From: Adiantum capillus-veneris | Taxonomy: Eukaryota > Streptophyta > Polypodiopsida > Polypodiales > Pteridaceae | Length of the DNA: 64,000 bases | Assembly (NCBI GenBank): GCA_014529385.2 | Contig: CM043944.1 | Location: forward strand, 48,586,768-48,650,767 | Reading direction: 5' to 3' | In this document: piece by piece, positions 33,061 to 44,210 of the stretch | How the letters are laid out: the number at the start of each line of letters is the position of its first letter | Position numbering within the stretch: position 1 is the first letter of the stretch | Notes under the pieces: model-generated | Database searches by the model: none | What the model was told of the DNA's origin: nothing | Seen by the model: only the letters and a program-made list of their open reading frames with translations | Program-made: the position numbers and the translations under genes

Positions 33061-33953
33061 TTGATGGAAATGAAGGTAGTCCCAACAACAATCCTCTCGG
33101 ATCACATTCCTCTGCACATACATTTTAAGAAGAATAAAGAGGAGGAGCAGGCCCCAAGAGGTGAAAAAAAACTGTTGGTAAACAAGGGCACACCTATTCA
33201 AAGACCCTCTTTTCAGGAATCTAACCAAGAAAGCACTGGGTAAGCTAAAAAAAGATGTTGGCCTCAACAAACACAATGCGTGGGACCTCTTTGCTCGGAG
33301 CATCCAAAAAGCAATCAAAACCTCGGACCCCCGAATCAAGAAAGCTAGGGAGGATCACCTTTTGCATCTTACAGCGGAGGTACAATTGCTTACCGCTATA
33401 AAAACCAATGGGCATGCTACTGAGGTCCAGAGAACATGGAAAATTAGTTTTTTCAAGATTGACCTATGCCTTGGAGGTAAAAATTCAAGTAGTCCTACAC
33501 TCCTCGTCAACACTTTGATCGTTAGATACTTCTTCTTTCATAATGTATGGCAGACACGGAACCGTCGTGTTTTTGAAGGAGGATTTGAGGTTGCAAGCTT
33601 CGCAGAAATTATACAAGAAAGCAAAGTGCTAATATGGGCACTCGGACGCAAGCATCACTTGGAGGATTGGTCTAAGACTACTTGTGCCTTGTTGTCAGCA
33701 GAAGGAATGCCTAGGATGGGGGCAAATCTTGGCCATCGGTAAATAAAAAATCTCAGAATGACAAGAGTATGGACCTTGTGTATCAAGGATGTGGAGGCGG
33801 GGTGGTAGAGGTGGCTGTCCTAATAGCCGTTGTAATTATGATTCCTGAATGTTGTCATGGCTTAACATGAGCATGACAAAACCTTGTAATTTTTTGGGTT
33901 GCTCAATATAATCCACTCACAATTGTGAGTTTTGCAAAAAAAAAAAAAAAAAA
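33061..33953 (+). mobile_element. Internally deleted LINE, endonuclease end plus C-terminus
   Basis: The left part encodes VVPTTILSDHIPLHIHF, which holds the SDHxP motif closing the LINE endonuclease domain. A linker frame with NAWDLFARSIQKAIKTSD follows. The sequence then passes, at about 33430, to the C-terminal region LIVRYFFFHNVWQTRNRRVF, so the whole reverse transcriptase is missing. The 3' end has a perfect 16-bp palindrome (33915-33930) and an 18-base poly(A) at 33936-33953. The frame is broken at least once. Confidence 0.8.
33915..33930 (+). repeat. Palindrome at LINE 3' end
   Basis: ACTCACAATTGTGAGT is a perfect 8-bp stem directly before TTTGC and poly(A). The same 16 bases occur at the minus-strand LINE 3' end 59657-59672. 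Other copies carry imperfect forms. Confidence 0.92.
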
Positions 33954-34019
33954 CACTCCTTTGTTGGATTGGTTTTCTTTTTTCGTTTGGAAAAGAGGGG
34001 TTTTCTTTGTTGGTTGGTT

Positions 34020-34136
34020 TTTTTTTTTTTTTTTGGGGTTTTGTTTTTTTGTTTGTTTTTTGTTTGTGGGGGGTGTGTTTTTTGGGGGGGGGGGGGGGGG
34101 GGGGGGGGGGAGGGAGAGGGAGAGAGAGAGAGAGAT
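34020..34136. repeat. Poly-T, T/G-rich, poly-G and (GA)n tract
   Basis: A T-run, a TTTG-rich stretch, about 27 G (34084-34110) and a short (GA)n. Open frames across it are low-complexity artefacts. Confidence 0.9.
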
Positions 34137-34759
34137 ATTTTAGCCTGGGTATGAGCAAAATGTTGAAATGCAACACCTTTTCTTTGTTACAATGTCGTAT
34201 TCTAAGCACCAAATGTAATGAAGTCATTAAGTCTCTCCACTCTGATAATATTAAAAATCCTTTCAAAACATGTGTTGAGTGAGCAAGTGAAGAGTGAGTT
34301 CAGGAAATGAAAAGATGGAAAGTCAAAAGAATTTTTGTGTGCTAGAAACGGTTGAATGCACTTTCCTTTTAAACTCATTAGAAATTTTCCATTTAAATGC
34401 ACTTTCCTTTTGTAGCCCTTAGAAATTTTTCCTTTATGGACAGATTAAACTAAAATGATGAATTCCTCTCACCTCTCCACACTTATTTTACACGTTCGTG
34501 TGCGCACGTACACACATGCGCGCGCGCACACACACACAGAGTACACTTGGATATCTTAGGGGAGAGTACACTTTCATATCTTTACCTTTTTTTCTCTTCC
34601 TCTTCAACTATGGAAAGGATATTCAATGAGCATGTTAGGATTTTTACATCGTTAAGTTTTCTACCTCCATGAAAAAAAAGCAACAAAATTACCATTTATT
34701 GGAGGGGTTAAAATTAGAATTTTGAACAAGAGTTACAAGTTTATGAAAGAAAAAGGGTT

Positions 34760-35800
34760 ATTTAATTCATGGTAAACAGTGATGAGACACACAACATCAT
34801 CAAAATGAGCCACAATCAGTTTAGCCTCGAACACCCAAAGGTTTTTAAACTTCCAGACTTGATTAAGGTAGCAAAATCTGGTGATTTAGGTACACACCAG
34901 AACGGCTTGGTTTTGAGAGCTACGCCATCCTAGGATCAGGTCATCTATAAAGAAGATAGTCTTCCACGTCTTACATACCCATTTGAAGACTTTAGTGGCC
35001 AGTCCTCGTGAGACCGAGCACTTACTAAACAAATGTAGGGGGTCCGCAAAAGCTGCTTTTCATCGAGAGCAAGTGTCTAGCGCAAACCTTAATCCAGTAG
35101 GCATGACTCCCCACAACACCTTCGAAATAAAACACTACATGTATTTAGGCCATTTGATCTCCCATATGGCATTAACGCTTCTTTGCCAACGTTCTTCCGA
35201 CCAATTTTTCTTCCATATCTTGGTGAGCGGGACAAATGAGTCTGCTTTGTATACCAGCTCACTACAGATATCCTGGGCCTTGGGGAGCGAGAAGACTCTA
35301 TCTTTCGGCCAATGCCAGTCTTTCCAGCTTATCTTAGACTCGAAGATGGGTGAAGGTGATGATGATAGCACTTCCAAGAGTCTATTGACTAGAATTCTTT
35401 CGTATAAACCCAAATTATGCTACTGCACTAAAAGCTCCATATCCTTGCAGCAGAGGTTTCTGTCATCCCGAAGGTGAAATGGTTTAGAGATTCCTTTGTT
35501 GATTACCTGTCGAGCAACTTCCCTCCAAAAAGGGTTCAAGGACCCCCTTCCAAGTTTGGAAAGCCAAGGGGAGTCGGGACCAATGGAGAGAGGAGCCCTT
35601 GAAGTATCTGAACTTCTCCCCCCATTCCAAGGTTGAAGCCGCTTTGTTACACTTTTGTGCTAGTTCCCCTTTGCTGCTGCCAAGATTAAGGACTGTCCAG
35701 AGAGGCACCAAAATCTTATTGTGCACTGTGGCCTCCTTCCATGTGCCCCCTTTAGAGGCAAGCTCTGCTTTGTTTATTATATCCTAGGCCATTATGGTTT
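34760..35800 (-). pseudogene. LINE ORF2 distal part with zinc knuckle region
   Basis: Read on the minus strand from 35800, the frames give HNKILVPLWTVLNLGSSKGE, SRLPLAFQTWKG and then ERILVNRLLEVLSSSPSP and WKKNWSEERWQRSVNAIWE. Next come a zf-RVT-like stretch (CSVSRGLATKVFKW) and the C-terminal WKFKNLWVFEAKL. This is the post-polymerase portion of a plant LINE. Several stops and frame changes are present. The polymerase itself is not here and no poly(A) is seen, so both ends are truncated. Confidence 0.78.
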
Positions 35801-35829
35801 TTGATACCACTTTTGAGAGCATGGAGCCA

Positions 35830-36641
35830 GCTTGATTTCTTGAAGCATGGACTTTGGAAATTGAGAAGTATTTGAATTGCTTTAGTCATTCACAATTCTC
35901 CCAACTTTATATTAAGTACAAATAAATTTAAAAATGGAGCTCACCGCTACAAGGATTGAATATACCTCTAGACAAAAAAATATCTCTCAACATTTTCTAA
36001 AAGAACTTATAAACACTTAAAAATCTTCAAAAGAAGTGATGCCCTTTTGATGGATTACAAGTTATTTTGATCAAATTTTTTCAATTTTTATAAATTTTTT
36101 GTCATATTAAGTAGGACAAGGCAAATAACTAATAGGTCCTTTGACACTTGTAAAATGTATCCAAAGCTAACAAAATGTGTTGTCTTGTTTATATGGATGC
36201 AGGTGAGAATTCTTGCTTTGCTTAAAGTAGTTTAACCTGACAAAAATCCGACTTTGAAGATGAAGGCATAATTCATCCTTAAAAATCACTTGTAGTTGTA
36301 ATGGGTAGGATAATTGGAATGATTTCTCATTCTAACCGTATTATTCGAAAATGATCTAAGTGAGAATTTTTTTTGGGGATAGTGTATACCTTCCTATTGT
36401 CTAAAGTGAGTTGTATTTTGAACATAATGTTCTTTGTGTAAAAGTATTATTTATAATACTGCAATACATACATCCTCAAAACAAGGCCTTCTCAAGCAAC
36501 TAGGTACACCAAACCATAGCTTTGGCTTAACTCTTGTCTTTAGTCTCTGATAGACCTACTATTGCTAATTTTTGTTTAAGTTGATAGGTGTTAGGTGGTC
36601 TAGATTTTGGCTTTAAATAGGGGATCTATTCATAGTCATTA
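35830..36641. other. Unassigned AT-rich sequence
   Basis: No gene or repeat is seen up to the Helitron terminus at 36642. Confidence 0.5.
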
Positions 36642-36671
36642 CTAGCTCGCGCGCCTCGCCTACCGGCGGGC
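36642..36671 (-). other. Helitron 3' terminus: hairpin and CTAG
   Basis: Minus strand: GCCCGCC, loop GGTA, GGCGAGGC (bulged A), then GCGCGAG and CTAG. The next base outside is T. It is markedly GC-rich in an AT-rich context. Confidence 0.82.
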
Positions 36672-36807
36672 CTCGCTCGCTCTTACCACCTCACTCCGTA
36701 TGTGTTTGTGTGTGTGTGCATCTTTATACATTTCTCCATGACACACACGATCAACACTTTTTGTCTTTGGCCCCTTTAAACTACTCCTGGTACATTTAAC
36801 CCCTTTT

Positions 36808-36824
36808 GCACACACACACACACA

Positions 36825-36857
<33 letters not shown>

Positions 36858-36868
36858 GCTCACGCACG

Positions 36869-36924
<56 letters not shown>
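36808..36924. repeat. (CA)n / (CG)n microsatellite
   Basis: Long CA runs with a central CGCGCGCG. It lies between the Helitron terminus and the first cargo gene. Confidence 0.95.
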
Positions 36925-36929
<5 letters not shown>

Positions 36930-36978
36930 TACATAAAAGCACATGACTAAAGAGACATTTAAAAAAAAACAGTTTACA

Positions 36979-37365
36979 TTATTGCCAAAAAGGCTCAGGA
37001 ACATATCTGCATAGCACTCTAAGTCGTGCTATTTTAACAAGATCAAGATATTGTGTTGGAGCTCTACAAACTTCTCTTAAATCTATTTTTTGAACCCAGC
37101 TCAAGTAAATCTTGTAATGACGAATCAACCCAAGCTCTTGCTTTAAGAGCATGAGCCTAATGTTGGGAAAGAAATAGGGATCAAGCAACTTGATGTAAAT
37201 CGTATCCAACTCTTCATCTACATATGACCCCCAAACATTGTAGTTTTTCTTAATCACTTCCCATGCCCATTGCCATCCTCGTTTAGTAGGTAACAAATTT
37301 TCTTCAAAGGCATCAACAATAATTTTTTTTACACTTGGAAAAATATTCACAATTTCGTGGGCCAT
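36979..37365 (-). CDS. Helitron cargo gene B1, unknown function
   Basis: A single 128-codon ORF starts MAHEIVNIFPSVKKIIVDAF and ends in a Leu/Arg-rich segment (DLREVCRAPTQYLDLV, RVLCRYVPEPF). The start and the middle (IRLMLLKQELGLI) align with B2 at 37737-38021, so the two are paralogues. The C-terminal LREVCR...LP-like pattern is loosely reminiscent of a SOCS box, but the match is too weak to name it. No signal peptide or membrane segment is visible. It is the cargo gene nearest the Helitron 3' end and is transcribed in the RepHel direction. Confidence 0.5.
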   Translation of the reverse strand: MAHEIVNIFPSVKKIIVDAFEENLLPTKRGWQWAWEVIKKNYNVWGSYVDEELDTIYIKLLDPYFFPNIRLMLLKQELGLIRHYKIYLSWVQKIDLREVCRAPTQYLDLVKIARLRVLCRYVPEPFWQ

Positions 37366-37410
37366 TTAATTGGCAGCAAGAAAAGAAGACAACATTAGTA
37401 CTCAAAGCTT

Positions 37411-37412
<2 letters not shown>

Positions 37413-37469
<57 letters not shown>

Positions 37470-37565
37470 CAACATGGCCACTTAAACACTTTAAAAAAGT
37501 ATAAGCGCAATACGAATACTTCAATTACTTTTTGTCATGCCAAAAAGTGTCAAGAGGTTCATTAG
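37413..37565 (-). repeat. Intergenic repeat R, copy 1, with (GA)n
   Basis: A (GA)n tract (37413-37465) plus about 100 bp beginning GATGATCAACATGGCCACTT is almost identical to 38955-39097. It separates B1 from B2. Confidence 0.93.
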
Positions 37566-37736
37566 GTCAAAGTCTTTACAACAACCTCAAATTTTTTGTT
37601 TACAACGACTCATATTCTACTCATAATTGGACGGATGAGGATCTCTCCAATATACCGCATTGATAAACTTCACAATTAGTTTCAAAATTTCAAACTCTTC
37701 ATCCGAGATGCAAGATTTGTGATTGTGATATATCTT

Positions 37737-38021
37737 TCACAAGTGAATATCACAACCACAAACATTGACATAATAAATATCAACCATATGTAGTTCTTGT
37801 AGGACTCTCATCAATTTTATTTCGCTCAATGTTTGTGACACTTTGCATAGTGTAATGCTTAACCGTCCACAATTTCCATACCACCCATCAGCATATGAAT
37901 ACACCCAATGATGCCACCAACACCATGTACCATATCTTTGACAAATGTACTCTTCCTTAACTTTCAAATATATAATCATCCTTATATATATTGGGAGAAT
38001 AGCCAATACTTCATGACCCAT
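37737..38021 (-). CDS. Helitron cargo gene B2, paralogue of B1
   Basis: A 94-codon ORF begins MGHEVLAILPIYIRMI. It contains EIKLMRVLQELHMV, aligning with IRLMLLKQELGLI in B1. The middle is Trp- and Tyr-rich (RYGTWCWWHHWVYSYADGW) and less similar. It is shorter than B1 at the C-terminus, so it may be frame-damaged there. It stands directly downstream of A2 (176 bp away) in the same direction. Confidence 0.42.
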   Translation of the reverse strand: MGHEVLAILPIYIRMIIYLKVKEEYICQRYGTWCWWHHWVYSYADGWYGNCGRLSITLCKVSQTLSEIKLMRVLQELHMVDIYYVNVCGCDIHL

Positions 38022-38046
38022 GTTAACCTACATTAGCAATTTGCAA

Positions 38047-38047
38047 A

Positions 38048-38098
<51 letters not shown>
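38047..38098. repeat. (CT)n then (CA)n microsatellite
   Basis: It lies between B2 and A2. Confidence 0.95.
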
Positions 38099-38099
<1 letters not shown>

Positions 38100-38196
38100 T
38101 AACCTATGTAGTAGATAAAAAACCACTTGATTAAGCCAACAGTAACTAAAAAAATATGGTACTTAGAATGCATAAACAATGGATCAAAGTGTTCGA

Positions 38197-38823
38197 TCAT
38201 CTAGAGAAGTTGAGCCTACGACACACTCTACTTGGAACTCTCAAAATCCAAGGTCCAACACGTCGAACACTGCTACCGAGGCATCGAGGTGATTCACCCA
38301 AAGAATAGATTCTAAACATCCATTCATTCACTCTATAGGGACCGTATGAAAAGTTGCAATTGAGAGGGCGTTGCATACCTAACTCTCGTACAGTGATTCG
38401 CATATCATCTATATCAAACTCTATGTGATAATAACCTACAACACTTCTAAAATATCGTGCTTCATATAATGCCAAGACAGAATGTCTGCAATAATATTGA
38501 AGCCTGCAATGAAAATAACAACTAACCATTCAGACATAAAAAGTAACAACACATTTAACGTCATATGGATTCAAGTTCAAGCTATATGCACCAAAGGATC
38601 TCAAAATCCTCGACAATACGAACAATATCCTCAGCATGTGCAGGACCCCTCCACAATGGAGGATCTAGAAAAAATGTTACACGTGTAAACATACAAAATA
38701 AAGGCCAAAAAGTTCTCATTCATGATAAAAGTAAGTAACAAAGATAAGATTTTACATTTACATACCTCTAATATAAGTAGGTACATCATTGAGGGTGTAC
38801 GAAACCATGATGTATCGTGCCAT
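38197..38823 (-). CDS. Helitron cargo gene A2, three exons, unknown function
   Basis: Gene model on the minus strand: exon 1 38823-38766 (58 nt, MARYIMVSYTLNDVPTYIR), donor GGTATGT; exon 2 38664-38592 (73 nt, DPPLWRGPAHAED), acceptor TTTTCTAG and donor GTGCAT; exon 3 38503-38197 (307 nt), acceptor TTGCAG, ending in a stop. It predicts 145 residues. Exon 3 holds RSVVGYYHIEF, then SLGESPRCL and RVGPWILRVPS. Exon lengths 58 and 73 and both intron phases equal those of A1, which is independent support for the model. I recognise no domain. No transmembrane segment is evident. Confidence 0.7.
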
Positions 38824-38949
38824 TCTTTATCTGCTCTAACAGCACAAATTTGGAAGTTTAAGAAGAACAAATATGAAATAGAATAAAGAAGACTTTGATG
38901 ATCATGCCGTAGAGAATCATGTCCTTCTTGCTTTTGTTTTAGTGAAGGA

Positions 38950-38954
<5 letters not shown>

Positions 38955-38996
<42 letters not shown>

Positions 38997-39097
38997 CAAC
39001 ATGGCCACTTAAACACTTTAAAAAAGTATAAGTGCAATACGAACACTTCAATTACTTTTTGTCATGCCAAAAAGTGTCAAGAGGTTCATTAGACTTT
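38955..39097 (-). repeat. Intergenic repeat R, copy 2, with (GA)n
   Basis: It matches the repeat at 37413-37565 with only a few differences over about 105 bp beyond the GA run. It separates A2 from A1. Confidence 0.93.
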
Positions 39098-39135
39098 GAA
39101 ATTTCACAACTTCACAAAGAGACAATACAAAATAG

Positions 39136-39766
39136 TTATTCAAAGTGTAACCTTCGAGAGACCACATTAGGGATTCTATAAGTCCAAGGACCTATGTTGT
39201 ATACATTTTGCAAGATACGGGGTGGTGTTTCAACTTGAGTAAATATCCTCAATCGATATGGTGTAGTGCGGTCTCTAGCAACCCCCACCTGTTGTGCATT
39301 GCCTGGCCTCTCGTCACTCACAAAACAAATATTAACTTGAATTTGACGATGCTCGTGGTTCGAAGAAAAGGCAACATGGTAGTATCCAAGAACTTCCATG
39401 GACATATCTCTACCTAAGTATAGCATTTCATAAACACCTACGATGATAAAACCTCGATGGGAGTGATCTCTGCAAAGGCATCCATGAATTATGTAGAGCA
39501 ATAAAAGCTTAAAACTACAAATATACCATATATAAAAACTCTTACAATATAATATGAGTTTGATCAAATAAGATCACCAAAAACATAGCAGGAACTCTTT
39601 CCCTCCATTGCGGTGGATCTTCAATAGATTAAGTCAATGTATAAGCCAATCTTCTCAAGAAAATAGTGGGTCAAGTTAATAAACTAATTTAAAAAAGAAG
39701 ATAAATACCTCGAATGAATTCAGTGATGTGACCCACTACATAGGAGGCACTACGTCGAGGATCCAT
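39136..39766 (-). CDS. Helitron cargo gene A1, three exons, unknown function
   Basis: Gene model on the minus strand: exon 1 39766-39709 (58 nt, MDPRRSASYVVGHITEFIR), donor GGTATTT; exon 2 39618-39546 (73 nt, DPPQWRERVPAMFLVILF), acceptor TTGAAG and donor GTAAGAG; exon 3 39469-39136 (334 nt), acceptor TTTGCAG. It predicts 154 residues. Shared landmarks with A2 are SYxxxxxxxxxIR-DPPxWR, EVLGYYHVAF and, near the end, TQVETPPRIL and NIGPWTYRIPN. The gene starts about 100 bp after the RepHel stop and runs the same way. Frame and splice sites are intact, which suggests recent capture or ongoing constraint. Confidence 0.72.
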
Positions 39767-39863
39767 CTGTGGAAAATACTTTGATCTAAGAGATATGAAT
39801 AAAATTTAACATCAAGTGTGTCTGACTTTAAGTGAGAGCCACAATGTCAGTTTGAACTTATTG

Positions 39864-42800
39864 TTATGGGCTCGCTAGCTGTAATACTTCCTTGAATACA
39901 ATGTTTGGAGTGTAGTAACATTCCGCTTGAGTTTTTTCAGTATTGACAACAATCCTCATAGAAGCTGGACTTCGTACACGTGACATTGTAACATACAACT
40001 GTCCATGAGAAAAGATCGATGACTCAAGATATAGACCAAGAATTCCAAGTGTTTGCCCTTGCGCTTTGTTGATAGTCATCCCAAAAGCAAGCCTGATCGG
40101 AAATTGACGACGCTTCATTTGAAATGGAAGCCCCTGATGGCTTCCAATAATAAAGTCAATCCTTGGAAGAAAAACTCTCTCTCCAATATTTGATCCTGTA
40201 ACTATCTCTGCCTCAATTACCTTATGATGAAATTGCTTGCATATCAATCTAGTTCCGTTGCATAATCCACGTCTTGGATCCAAATTGCACAGCAACATGA
40301 TAGGAGCATTTTCTTTCAAGACTAAAGCATGAGGTGGAAAACCACCACCAAGAGTAAGGCTATTCAGATATTCAATTGTGTACAAATGTGTGTTTTCCTC
40401 TGACATAAAAATTGAATCTGCACTCAGATACTCTTTGCAATCTCCATGCATTCTTTGCAATGCATAGTCATTAATTAAATCCACCTCTTTATTTCGTGGA
40501 GCAAGTATTGCTCGATCTCTGAAAAAAGTTGCATGATCTTGCAAATGACACAAATCTCCATATATAAAGCTTAGAAGATCTGCCAAACTATTTCCTGGAA
40601 GCATCATGTGTGAAGGTATTTTGACTTTGTCTAAGTCTCCTCCATCATCCATAACCCCATTGCCAATATCAAGCACCCAACGAGAAAAACTTTGTTGAAG
40701 TGAATTTGAACCGCAATTAACTATACACATATTTTTGGTAAGTTTCAGTATCTTCGTGTATTTCCATATGTGAGAATGACACAACGAAGCATTTACAATG
40801 TCTGTACGACTACCTTTTGGTACAACAGGTAGTATTTGTCGAAAGTCACCTCCAAGCAAAATGACTTTTTGACCAAACAAAGTATCTCGTTGCATAATAT
40901 CTCTTAAAGTTCTGTCCACTACTTCAAATGCATAGCTATGTGTCATAGGAGCTTCATCCCATATAATTAAAGCTGCATTCCTTAGAAGTTCTGCAAGTTG
41001 ACTATTTACCTTTATATTGCAAGTTGCTTCAGAGTGAAGCTCCAAAGGTATTTCAAACCTAGAATGAGTAGTTCTTCCATTACTCAAAAGCAAAGCTGCA
41101 ATACCCGAGGATGCACATGCAAGAGCAACTCTACAACTTCCTCGCACTCGTGAAAGAAGTGCATTGTGTAAGTAAGTTTTTCCTGAGCCACCAAAACCAT
41201 CTAGGAAAAATACCTTCCCTGAATGTGTGTCAACAGCTTGTAGCACTTGGTGATACGCATCTCGCTGATCCTCATTTAAGGAAGTTTCCATACAATCTGC
41301 TATACTACACTTTTCATCAACATTGAACATTGTTTCTTCAGCCATAACACCATTTTCACTTAAGGATACCAATGTTGAGTCTATTGCAAGCAGCATATAA
41401 TCGCAAAGCCTCTTGCCATGTTGTCGCAAACAGCATTCTATATGAAGTAAAGCTTGATTTTTTGCCACATCAAATCGTACACTTGCATCTGAAATACGCA
41501 TCCTTAGGGCATAAACATAGTCCTCACAAAATTCGGTACAAAACCTGTCCCAAAGAGCAACCGGATGAAGTGGCTCACAAAAGACTAATATGATTGCAAA
41601 CAATTGTCTCAACTGCATTCCATTTTGAAAAAAAGATGCCTCTTGGAGGCAAATAGACCATTCTTCATCATCTTGCAATAATCCTCTAGCTATACATGCC
41701 TCCTTGTATGTATCATAGATGTGACCATCATACATACGCAAGTCTTCAAAACACTTACATCCCTTGCAAATATTGAGAAGCATTCGTAGGTAATAAACCT
41801 CACCAGCAGTAGTGACAATATTATACATTCTTCCAATAGAAACACCCTGTTGTCGTGGAGACCATGCCTTTCGACTTTTATTCCATACCCAACCATTTGG
41901 AAAGTCAGTATACGTGAAGCTATTTGCTTTAGGATAATTTTGATTTGCAACAAACCATTCTGTCAAGGTAGTTTTTCTATTTTGCTCATTATCTAGCAAA
42001 TGTGATACATCATCACCATCTTGAAATGTAACCATATTCTGCAATGAAAGGTGTACTTGCAATCGTTGAATAGCTGGCCTTTCACTATGCATGTCGAAGT
42101 CAAATATTCTCCACATAGCCTCAGATGCAGAAACATAACGTGCATTGAGATAACTCTTGATCTCATCAGTAGCTCCTTCACCGTCTTGAAGGACAACAGT
42201 GGCTCGATCATGTCCCTTGTAGACATACTTATAAAGATATTTCACGGCAGTGACAATTGAGAAAATCTCCACATTAATATGGGCTTGGTATCTTAGTGAT
42301 AAGAGGGGGTTGTAAGAAACAACCCAACGATTATCTAAATTGTAATTTTTAGATGTAACAAACCTTCCATCATCTCTTCTCATATACACAGGATATCCAC
42401 TTTCGTTTACATTTGTAGACGTAAAAAATATTCGTGGAAACTTGAATCTACACTTTCCATCAACCATACATGGAGAACGTGGGTTCAAAGGACCACATGG
42501 TCCATGAACATTACAACGACTTACTACATCAAATAATTCTGGAAACACATTCTTGTCAGGGAGCTCTGCACAAACCAACTTTTCATAGTGTAATGTATCT
42601 ATGGGTTTATATTCAGATGCAAGTATCAACAATATATGTGCATGAGGAAGACCTCTCTTCTGAAACTCAATCACTGAAACATGTCCAATCACCTCCCCAA
42701 ATACAGCTTGCTTGTTAAGTAAATGCATTATATCTTGGAACTTATGATAAAACACTCGTATAGTCAGATCAGGACGATCAACAGCACTTTGTCCATGTAG

Positions 42801-44210
42801 CAATGCATCATCTATTTCCTTCCATCATGGACTACATGTGAATGTGATGAAGAGATCCGGTTTTCCCCTACTATGAACAATTGCCATTGCATCTTGAAAT
42901 AGTTGGCACATATATCTTGGAACTCCAACAAAAGACGAAGGCAAAACAATTCTACGGCCAAAATTTTGACCTTCAGCCCTCTCTAAGCCATCTCTAGCCT
43001 CAACCATGTCAACCAATCCTTGGTACACTTCACCACGAAGTGTTTTTTGGTTATTTCGCATCCACAAAAGCCGTGACTCCTCTAGAGTACTATAAGCATC
43101 CACGACATACTGTTGTAATAGCCTACCTCCTCGAAGAAGACACTCCACAATATCATCTCTTATTTGTAAGCGAAAAACATAATATTGCTTTTGACTCAAT
43201 TTTTTTCCATCGGTAGTCTGTAAATAAAGATGCCACCCATCTTCTCCACTTGGAAATAATAAAACATACAATAAGGACATGTAAGCTCGATGCATGCTGG
43301 AGATTCTTTTCAAACCCCCGTGTCGAAAATTTAGTACAATGTCGCGATAGCCAATATTTCTATCATCCCCTTGTCTTGGCATAATTGTAGCAACTTCACA
43401 ACCCCTTGGAGCAAGATATTTCCAACCATCACAATGATGCTCCGCAATAACCATCCTCATATTGGGTACAATAGCATCTCCAGACAAAGAAGCAATAGAT
43501 CGTAGAGAATTTGCATAAGGATTTACTCTATGCATCATCACTTGTAAACACTCTAGAATACTACAATCTAAATTTGAAACATGATGCAATTTGTTGCTCA
43601 ACTCATGTTCGGTATCAAAAAAATATAATTGTGCAAAGCGTGGGACTTCATTTTGTCCTTCGGTAGGCGCTAAAGAACCAATGCTATGATAGACAGAGCC
43701 GTGAACCTTAAAAGTGTATACACCTCTCCCACCATAATTAATAGTCTCATCGATATGGGCACCAAGAGACACAAATGCCAATGCATTATTATATCCTCGA
43801 ATGTTTTGTAAGAATTGTCTACTTCTTGTTGTGGTTGAGCTCATCAAATCTTTCAATTCATTTGGTGGCTCATTCAAAGGAAGTAATTGGACTTTTCCAT
43901 CAGAGCAGCAATATTTACCCACAAATGTTTGGATAGTCTTTCCTTCGTCCTTCCAGGCCTTTGCTCCACATTTGAAGCAAACATAATCTAAGCTTCCTAA
44001 ATTGTGCAACACACACTTTTTGGATAGAACTGGTGCCATAGACTTGTCATGTAAAAGGAGAGCAGTTGGATCTTCAAAGCGGATGGACAAACAATGCTTT
44101 TCTACTTTAGAATAGTTTCCCTCTACTAAGTTCATTGTTGTCCTAACATTCATGGCTTCAGAGTTTCCTTCATGTACATCGTGCATGATTTGCCTTTCAT
44201 TGCACTCCAA
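39864..44210 (-). pseudogene. Helitron RepHel (Rep nuclease and PIF1-type helicase)
   Basis: A single frame of about 1449 codons is broken by one TGA at 42825-42827. N-terminal zinc motif: DYVCFKCGAKAWKDEG and KYCCSDGKV. Then the Helitron_like_N domain through GKPDLFITFTCSP, where the stop falls. Next come the HUH nuclease motif (KRGLPHAHILLIL) and the Tyr motif (YLYKYVYKGHD). The helicase part has Walker A DGFGGSGKT, Walker B LIIWDEAPMTH, GGDFRQILPV, and motif VI-type INKAQGQTL and YVTMSRVRS. The protein would nick and unwind DNA for rolling-circle transposition. Apart from the stop it looks complete; an alternative is that the stop is a recent mutation or assembly error. Confidence 0.95.

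Noticed and set aside
33925-34282. Overlapping frames of 61-116 codons
   Set aside because: They translate poly-A, poly-T and poly-G tracts.
36979-37080. SOCS-box identity for the C-terminus of cargo gene B1
   Set aside because: Only a loose LREVCR-type pattern is seen and SOCS boxes are essentially metazoan. It is kept as an unknown.
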